From NCBI GenBank assembly GCA_022837365.1, contig JALHHV010000248.1, positions 1 to 5,616 on the forward strand: a DNA stretch of 5,616 bases. Reading direction: 5' to 3'. Positions 1 to 5,616 of the stretch are shown one piece after another. This DNA is from Desulfovibrio sp. Its GTDB lineage: Bacteria; Desulfobacterota; Desulfovibrionia; Desulfovibrionales; Desulfovibrionaceae. The notes below the pieces were generated by a model, which was not told where the DNA came from, did not search any database, and was given only the letters and a program-made list of their open reading frames with translations. Position numbers and translations under genes: made by a program. Positions within the stretch are counted from its first letter, which is position 1. Every line of letters begins with the position of its first letter.

Positions 1-677
1 TAGGTGCCCGCGCCGCACAGGGGCGAATCGCCCACCCGGCCGGGCCGCTTCATGGGGGTGCCGCCGGTGGAGGTGGCGGCGGCGACGTTGCCCGCCGCGT
101 CCAGCGCCACGGCGCCCACGGTGCCCTTGGGCATGGGCGGTTCGGGGCAGCGGTATGCGGCGTCGCCGGTCTCCGCCGTGCCCTGGGGCCGGAACGCGTC
201 GTGGGTGCTGAACCCCGCGCGGGCGCGCAGTTCGTTGAACAGGCGCACCTCCCGCTCCACCACCAGTTCGGCGGGATCGATGGCTTCAATGCCCGCCTCG
301 CGCGCGAAGCGTTCCGCCCCTTCGCCCACCAGGAAGCAGAATTCGGTGTCCATGACCTTGCGGGCGATGTCCACGGGGTGCAGGAAGCCGCGCACCGCCG
401 CCACCGCCCCGAAGTTCAGGGTGGCCCCGTCCATGATGGCGGCGTCCAGTTCGATCTGCCCGTCGGCGTTGAGCACGGCCCCGCGCCCGGCGTCGTAGGT
501 GGGGTCGGCCTCCAGCACGTTGACGGCCAGACGCACGGCCTCCAGCGCGGGCATGCCGCGTTGCAGTTCGCCCCACACGGCGTCCACGGCCGCGCGGCAG
601 CCGTCGACGTGGGCCTTGCGCCGGTCGGCGGGGATGGTCCACGCGCCGCCGTGCACGATGATTCTCGGTTCGGTCAT
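1..677 (-). CDS. Isoaspartyl peptidase / L-asparaginase (Ntn-hydrolase, type III), 5' part only
   Basis: The gene reads leftward from ATG at 677-675 and runs off the window after 225 complete codons. The family is about 300-320 residues, so roughly 80-100 C-terminal residues are missing. Members hydrolyse isoaspartyl dipeptides and L-asparagine. They mature by self-cleavage before a Thr that becomes the N-terminal nucleophile of the beta chain. Seen here: an N-terminal IVHGGAW strand (residues 7-13); the AGRGAVLNADG segment (63-73); the cleavage motif GTVGAVALD (185-193) with T186 as predicted nucleophile; TSTGG (202-206); and GRVGDSP (213-219). T204, R214 and D217 lie 18, 28 and 31 residues after T186, the same offsets as the active-site residues T197, R207 and D210 after T179 in E. 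coli IaaA. No signal peptide is seen, so it is probably cytoplasmic. An AGGAA site 5 nt upstream supports the start. Dipeptidase versus asparaginase activity cannot be told from sequence. Confidence 0.93.
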   Translation of the reverse strand, partial: MTEPRIIVHGGAWTIPADRRKAHVDGCRAAVDAVWGELQRGMPALEAVRLAVNVLEADPTYDAGRGAVLNADGQIELDAAIMDGATLNFGAVAAVRGFLHPVDIARKVMDTEFCFLVGEGAERFAREAGIEAIDPAELVVEREVRLFNELRARAGFSTHDAFRPQGTAETGDAAYRCPEPPMPKGTVGAVALDAAGNVAAATSTGGTPMKRPGRVGDSPLCGAGT

Positions 678-682
678 GTGCG

Positions 683-687
683 TTCCT
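683..687 (-). promoter_or_regulatory. Shine-Dalgarno site of the isoaspartyl peptidase gene
   Basis: The minus strand reads AGGAA, then 5 nt (CGCAC), then the ATG at 677-675. The spacing is normal, and this site decides the start codon chosen for the truncated gene. Confidence 0.6.
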
Positions 688-743
688 GCGGTTCCGGAAT
701 GCGCCCGCGCGTCGTGCGTCGTACGCCGTGCGTGGACGGGCGG

Positions 744-772
744 AATCTACGCAATCGCGGCCCGAAGGTGAA
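744..772 (-). promoter_or_regulatory. Candidate sigma70-type promoter for the isoaspartyl peptidase gene
   Basis: On the minus strand TTCACC (772-767, 4 of 6 matches to TTGACA) is separated by exactly 17 nt from TAGATT (749-744, 4 of 6 matches to TATAAT). Transcription would start near 737, giving a leader of about 60 nt. The position between the glgB 3' end and this gene fits an independent transcript. Both boxes are imperfect and no experimental or comparative support is available, so this is only a candidate. Confidence 0.28.
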
Positions 773-885
773 GGGGAAAGGAGAGGAGGCAGGCAGGCTA
801 CTGAAAACAATTGAAAGTTTTGGGGGGAGCCTCAGCCGTTATGCGAGTCTTCGAGCATTACGGAAGAGGACAGCAAAGCGGGGGC

Positions 886-926
886 GCGGGGGAGGAGACC
901 CTTTTTCAAAAGGGTCCCTCCCCCGC
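886..926 (-). terminator. Long inverted repeat past glgB, probable 3'-end hairpin or terminator
   Basis: Positions 886-905 pair with 908-926 over 19 base pairs, with one bulged A at 896 and a 2-nt loop. The outer stem is GC-rich (GCGGGGGAGG / CCTCCCCCGC). The inner part is CCCTTTT / AAAAGGG. It starts about 30 nt after the glgB stop in the direction of transcription, the usual place for a transcript end. It does not have classic intrinsic terminator form: the T and A runs are inside the stem, and no U tract follows on either strand. It could end transcription, protect the 3' end, or be a copy of a dispersed intergenic palindrome. Confidence 0.5.
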
Positions 927-955
927 ATAAATTGAAGATCACCAGCAACCCCGGG

Positions 956-2887
<1,932 letters not shown>

Positions 2888-2976
2888 GGCGTGTGCGTTC
2901 CGTGGCTTGGGGTCAGCCGGTTGCGAAGGAGACGGGCCGGTACCGGGAGATGGCCGGTCCTTCCGGCGTGCGGATA

Positions 2977-4446
2977 TCAGGAAAAGTCGAATCCCAGTTG
3001 CCTGTACAGGTTGACGTAGCTGCGCCCGGCCCGCTCCCACGAGAAGTCCTGGCGCATGGCGCGGGTCATCATGCCGCGCCAGCCCTCGGTGTCGTGTTCC
3101 CAGTAGTTCACGGCGTCCAGGATGGACTCCAGGAACAGCTGCGGGTCGGACCGCCCGAAGGTGAAGCCGGTGGCCTCGGGCGACGGCCACGGCACGATGG
3201 TGTCGCGCAGGCCGCCCACGGCCGTGGCCACGGGCGGGGTGCCGTAGCGCAGGGCGTACATCTGGGTCAGGCCGCAGGGCTCGTAGCGCGAGGGCATGAG
3301 GAAGATATCGCTGCCCGCCTGGATGCGGTGGGCGAGGTCCTCGGTGTAGCCCACGATGGCGCACAGCCTGCCCCGGTAGGTCTCCATCAGGTCCAGCGCC
3401 CGCGCCTCGTGCGCGAGGTTGCCCTCGCCCAGGATGATCACCCCCACGTTGCGCACGATGTCCAGCAGCAGGTCGATGCCCTTCTGCCCGCGCAGCCGCC
3501 CGATGAAGCCCAGCACCGGCCGGTGGGCCAGTTCCGGCGCAAGGCCCAGTTCGTCCAGCAGGGCCGTCTTGCAGCGCTGCTTGCCCGCGAAGCCCTGCGG
3601 GTCGGTCCCGCCAGAGCCGTCCGGAGGGCCGTAGCGGCACGGCAGGAACTTGTCCTGGGCCGGGTTCCAGATGCCGTAGTCCGCGCCGTTGAGGATGCCG
3701 TGCAGCGCGTGCTGGCGCGCCTGGAGGATGCCCTCCAGCCCGCAGCCGTAGGCCGGTCCCAGGATTTCGCGGGCGTAGCTGGGGCTGACCGTGGTGACCA
3801 TGTCGGCGTAGGCGATGCCCGCCTTCAGCAGGTTGAAGTCGCCCCAGAATTCCACCCCGTCCATGGCCCACGCCTGCGGCGGCAGGCCGCAGCCCGTGAA
3901 CAGGCGCGAGGCGAACCGCCCCTGGAAGGCCAGGTTGTGGATGGTCATGACGCTGCGCGTGTCGGCCCAGAACGGGTCGGTCTGCCGCCAGAAGTGCAGG
4001 TAGGCGGGCACCAGCCCGCTCTGCCAGTCGTTGGCGTGCAGCACGGCGGGCGGTGTGCCCAGACGGCGCAGCAGCGCCATGACGGTGCGGCAGAAGAAGA
4101 TGAACCGCTCGCAGTTGTCGAAATAGTCGCCCTTGTGGTCGTTGTAGTAGTAGCGGCGGTCGAAGTATTCGCCACGGTGCACGAAGTACACCTTCATGCC
4201 GTGGTAGTCGGCCTCGTAGACGTCGCAGGTGATGGGGTCCCACGGGTAGCCCACGTGACAGTCGGAAATGGTCAGGTGGATGCCGTAGTCCGCCGTGCGC
4301 AGGCGGCCGTAGAACGGCGTGATCACCGACGTGGGCACGCCCATGCGGTGCAGGGCCAGAGGCTGCGCGCCCAGCACGTCGCCCAGGCCCCCGCTTTTGG
4401 AGAAGGGATACATTTCCGAGGTGACGAAAACGACCTCACGTCGCAT
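2977..4446 (-). CDS. glgA: Glycogen synthase GlgA (GT5, ADP-glucose type)
   Basis: This 489-residue cytoplasmic enzyme transfers glucose from ADP-glucose to the non-reducing end of an alpha-1,4 glucan (EC 2.4.1.21). The length is close to the usual 475-490. The N-terminal GT5 domain starts at once with [20 protein letters not shown]; the K-x-G-G-L motif has K17. HANDWQSGL (137-145) and TIHNLAFQG (168-176, H170) are family signatures, as is [13 protein letters not shown] (250-262). In the C-terminal GT-B domain, R317 and K322 in IGRLRGQKG match the nucleotide-sugar-binding pair R300/K305 of E. coli GlgA, and E389 in YEPCGLTQM matches E377. ATG 4446-4444 is preceded by a strong GGGGAGGAA site 9 nt away, which fixes the start. 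It lies 109 bp downstream of the Nudix gene and 89 bp upstream of glgB, so an operon is likely. A GC hairpin sits just before its ribosome site. Confidence 0.98.
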   Translation of the reverse strand: MRREVVFVTSEMYPFSKSGGLGDVLGAQPLALHRMGVPTSVITPFYGRLRTADYGIHLTISDCHVGYPWDPITCDVYEADYHGMKVYFVHRGEYFDRRYYYNDHKGDYFDNCERFIFFCRTVMALLRRLGTPPAVLHANDWQSGLVPAYLHFWRQTDPFWADTRSVMTIHNLAFQGRFASRLFTGCGLPPQAWAMDGVEFWGDFNLLKAGIAYADMVTTVSPSYAREILGPAYGCGLEGILQARQHALHGILNGADYGIWNPAQDKFLPCRYGPPDGSGGTDPQGFAGKQRCKTALLDELGLAPELAHRPVLGFIGRLRGQKGIDLLLDIVRNVGVIILGEGNLAHEARALDLMETYRGRLCAIVGYTEDLAHRIQAGSDIFLMPSRYEPCGLTQMYALRYGTPPVATAVGGLRDTIVPWPSPEATGFTFGRSDPQLFLESILDAVNYWEHDTEGWRGMMTRAMRQDFSWERAGRSYVNLYRQLGFDFS

Positions 4447-4455
4447 GATCGCGCG

Positions 4456-4464
4456 TTCCTCCCC
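4456..4464 (-). promoter_or_regulatory. Strong Shine-Dalgarno site of glgA
   Basis: The minus strand reads GGGGAGGAA, an excellent match to the 16S rRNA tail. It lies 9 nt before the glgA ATG (4446-4444) and is the strongest ribosome site in the window. It is flanked on both sides by self-complementary CGCGCG tracts. Confidence 0.8.
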
Positions 4465-4467
4465 TTG

Positions 4468-4486
4468 CGCGCGGCGTGGCCGCGCG
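4468..4486 (-). promoter_or_regulatory. GC hairpin in the glgA leader
   Basis: A perfect 8-bp stem joins 4468-4475 to 4479-4486 around a 3-nt loop. Its base lies 3 nt before the glgA Shine-Dalgarno site. On the minus-strand transcript this would be a very stable hairpin in the Nudix-glgA gap. No U tract follows, so it is not a standard terminator. It could mark an RNA processing site or tune glgA translation. In such GC-rich DNA a chance palindrome is also possible. Confidence 0.35.
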
Positions 4487-4533
4487 GTGCGTTGCGCGCC
4501 GCCTGGCGCTTGCGTTCTGATCGTGCCGGGGCC

Positions 4534-4554
4534 GCGGGCCCGTCACCGGCCCGC
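4534..4554 (-). other. Hairpin just past the Nudix stop codon
   Basis: GCGGGCC (4534-4540) pairs perfectly with GGCCCGC (4548-4554) around a 7-nt loop. It begins right after the Nudix stop (TGA at 4558-4556). No T run follows it on the minus strand, so read-through into glgA is expected. It may be a 3'-end stabilising structure or a chance GC palindrome. Confidence 0.25.
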
Positions 4555-4555
4555 C

Positions 4556-5074
4556 TCAGGCCCCTTCGCCCGTGCGCTCCGGGCAGGATGCCCGGCCGCG
4601 CAGCCAGTCGGCGATGATCTTCGCGTGGTCGAAGGCCATGGGGTGCGGCAGGTCGTCCGGCGCGAAGAACCGGGCGTCGGCCGCGTCATCCCCTGCAACC
4701 GGTCCCGCAACGGGTCCTGCAACGGGTCCCGTCACCGGGACGGCCCCGGTTCCGCCACGCACCCGCGCGGCATAGACCACGCTGAGGGTATGGTGGCGCG
4801 GGTCGCGCCCCGGTTCGGAATACACCCCCACGAGGCCGGTCAATTCCACGTCCAGCCCGGTTTCCTCGCGGGCCTCGCGCACCGCCGCCGCCTCGGCCGA
4901 TTCCCCGTAGTCGATGAACCCGCCGGGCAGCGCCCAGCCGGGCGGCTCGTTGCGCCGCCGGATGAGCACGATGCCCCGCCCCGGCTCGTGAATGAGGATG
5001 TCGACGGTGGGCGCGGGATTGCGGTACATGACCACGGAGCCGCCGCAATGCGGGCAGGGGACGCGATGTTCCAT
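4556..5074 (-). CDS. Nudix hydrolase with N-terminal CPxC knuckle
   Basis: This 172-residue protein has a perfect Nudix box (G-x5-E-x7-REUxEExGU) at residues 52-74: G52, E58, R66, E67, E70, E71, G73. E67, E70 and E71 would bind the Mg2+ or Mn2+ used to hydrolyse a nucleoside diphosphate linked to another moiety. WALPGGFIDYGES resembles small ADP-ribose/ADP-sugar pyrophosphatase-like Nudix proteins, but the substrate cannot be read from the sequence. The N terminus has one zinc-knuckle-like CPHCGG (C7, C10) followed by YRNPAPTVDILI; the second cysteine pair of a full ribbon is absent. Residues 114-128 are a low-complexity VTG(PVAG)3 run encoded by a 12-bp tandem repeat. I chose ATG 5074-5072 because homologous sequence starts there; the frame stays open to 5353, but that part overlaps the divergent gene. 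The Shine-Dalgarno is weak (GGA about 9 nt upstream). It precedes glgA by 109 bp in the same direction. Confidence 0.9.
   Translation of the reverse strand: MEHRVPCPHCGGSVVMYRNPAPTVDILIHEPGRGIVLIRRRNEPPGWALPGGFIDYGESAEAAAVREAREETGLDVELTGLVGVYSEPGRDPRHHTLSVVYAARVRGGTGAVPVTGPVAGPVAGPVAGDDAADARFFAPDDLPHPMAFDHAKIIADWLRGRASCPERTGEGA
4689..4736. repeat. 12-bp tandem repeat inside the Nudix gene
   Basis: Three adjacent 12-bp units at 4701-4712, 4713-4724 and 4725-4736 follow the consensus GGTCCYGCAACG, and a degenerate fourth unit lies at 4689-4700. The unit is a multiple of three, so copy changes keep the frame. On the minus strand it encodes repeated Pro-Val-Ala-Gly after the conserved Nudix core (residues about 114-128), probably in a surface loop. 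Confidence 0.85.
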
Positions 5075-5216
5075 TGTACTGGTCCGGGGTTCGGGCGTAA
5101 CGATTGCCGGGCTGGCCGCAGGCTCCGCCTCGGCCCCCGCCACCCGCCGACGGGCCGGAACACCCCGTCCCGGAAGGCGGCGGATACGACACCACTTTCC
5201 CAGAATACGCGCAGAG
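5075..5216. promoter_or_regulatory. Divergent intergenic region between the Nudix and GT9-like genes
   Basis: These 142 bp separate two divergently transcribed genes, so they should hold promoters for both, the leftward one probably serving Nudix-glgA-glgB. I could not find a convincing -35/-10 pair on either strand. A short imperfect hairpin (5114-5123 with 5127-5135, one bulge) is present, but GC content makes such palindromes common. The role is inferred from gene orientation only. Confidence 0.4.
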
Positions 5217-5616
5217 ATGAAAAGTGACAAGCTGACAGCCGTACACCACGGGGCGCTGGGCGACTTCCTGTGCGCCTGGCCCGCCCTGCTGGCGCTGGCG
5301 CGCGGCGCTGGAGACGCCCCCCGTCTGCTGTTCGCGGGCAACATGGAGCGCATGCGCTGGCTGGCCCCGCTGGGCTACGCCCCCTGCCCCCCGGCCATGC
5401 GCCGGGCGCTGGACGGACTGTACGGCGATGCGGGCGAACCGGCGTGGCCGGACGACCTGCCGGACGACCTGGCGGGAGCCGTTGTGGCGTGGTTCTGCCT
5501 GGACCGCCTGCCGGTGGCCGCCCATCCGCGCATCGTGCCCCTGCCCTGCCTGCCGCCGGGGCCGAACGGCGGCGAAGAAGACAAGGGGGAACAGGGCAGG
5601 ACCACGAGGGAAGCGG
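5217..5616 (+). CDS. Glycosyltransferase family 9-like protein (heptosyltransferase type), 5' part only
   Basis: The gene opens with ATG at 5217 and runs off the right edge after 133 codons; GT9 proteins are usually about 320-380 residues. The first strand and helix, LTAVHHGALGDFLCAWPALL (residues 6-25), match the GT9 start pattern of a beta strand, then [AS]-[LM]-G-D, then a hydrophobic helix with PAL. D16 aligns with catalytic D13 of E. coli WaaC. LLFAGNMERMRWLAPLGY (37-54) fits the second beta-alpha unit. GT9 enzymes transfer heptose or a related sugar from an ADP-sugar during LPS or other surface glycan assembly at the inner face of the membrane. The C-terminal donor-binding domain is outside the window, so the family call rests on the N terminus. 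Residues 114-133 are an unusual hydrophilic, Gly/Glu-rich stretch. No good Shine-Dalgarno precedes the ATG. It diverges from the Nudix gene and could also be an uncharacterised GT-B protein. Confidence 0.68.
   Translation, partial: MKSDKLTAVHHGALGDFLCAWPALLALARGAGDAPRLLFAGNMERMRWLAPLGYAPCPPAMRRALDGLYGDAGEPAWPDDLPDDLAGAVVAWFCLDRLPVAAHPRIVPLPCLPPGPNGGEEDKGEQGRTTREA

Noticed and set aside
201..935. Plus-strand open frame over the peptidase gene and the intergenic region
   Set aside because: It is largely antisense to a well-supported gene, has no start signal, and has a composition typical of GC-rich shadow frames.
2937..2946. Perfect 10-bp palindrome CCGGTACCGG in the glgA-glgB gap
   Set aside because: It is short, a single copy, and likely by chance in this GC-rich DNA; no operator pair or conserved context is visible.
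2888..4243. Upstream extension of the glgB frame giving a 1095-residue protein
   Set aside because: The extra 452 codons run in another frame of glgA and encode Arg/Pro/Ala-rich noise. Family homology begins at the ATG at 2887.
2893..4617. 574-codon open frame on the plus strand across glgA
   Set aside because: It is antisense to glgA, with biased composition and no recognisable domain.
5114..5135. Imperfect hairpin in the divergent intergenic region as an operator or riboswitch
   Set aside because: It has a 3-nt loop and a bulged stem made only of GC-rich sequence, with no known riboswitch core; chance pairing is the simplest explanation.
4319..5227. 302-codon plus-strand open frame across the glgA start, the Nudix gene and the divergent region
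   Set aside because: It is antisense to the Nudix gene and to the 5' end of glgA; no domain or ribosome site supports it.
5075..5353. Upstream extension of the Nudix frame to 265 residues
   Set aside because: It would overlap the start of the divergent GT9-like gene and encodes an Arg/Ala/Ser-rich stretch with no Nudix-family similarity.

Overview
The window is GC-rich DNA with compact genes. It carries four minus-strand genes and one plus-strand gene, and the two outermost genes are cut by the window edges. The GlgA and GlgB sequences, the base composition and the gene order (isoaspartyl peptidase, glgB, glgA, Nudix) fit a Desulfovibrionaceae sulfate reducer of the Desulfovibrio/Nitratidesulfovibrio vulgaris type. 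That assignment comes from recall of the families, not from a database search.

Layout from left to right: (1) the N-terminal 225 codons of a minus-strand Ntn-hydrolase of the isoaspartyl peptidase/type III asparaginase family, cut by the left edge shortly after its nucleophile region; (2) a 278-bp intergenic stretch with a weak candidate promoter for that gene and a long, almost perfect inverted repeat about 30 bp past the end of glgB; (3) glgB, a 643-residue glycogen branching enzyme; (4) an 89-bp gap; (5) glgA, a 489-residue ADP-glucose-type glycogen synthase with a strong Shine-Dalgarno site and a GC hairpin just upstream; (6) a 109-bp gap; (7) a 172-residue Nudix hydrolase with a perfect Nudix box, a short N-terminal CPxC knuckle and a 12-bp tandem repeat inside the gene; (8) a 142-bp divergent intergenic region; (9) the N-terminal 133 codons of a plus-strand protein resembling family 9 glycosyltransferases (ADP-heptose/LPS heptosyltransferase type), cut by the right edge.

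Functionally, the centre is a glycogen synthesis module. GlgA extends alpha-1,4 chains from ADP-glucose and GlgB introduces the alpha-1,6 branches. The Nudix gene lies upstream in the same direction and could be co-transcribed. A role in ADP-sugar turnover would fit, but this is only inference. No glgC, glgP or glgX is visible here. The isoaspartyl peptidase and the glycosyltransferase look like neighbours with separate roles, in protein repair or dipeptide turnover and in cell-envelope glycan assembly.

I saw no CRISPR array, tRNA, rRNA, insertion sequence or phage gene, and no clear sign of an undescribed system. The most interesting non-coding signal is a pair of mutually exclusive foldings around the glgA ribosome binding site.
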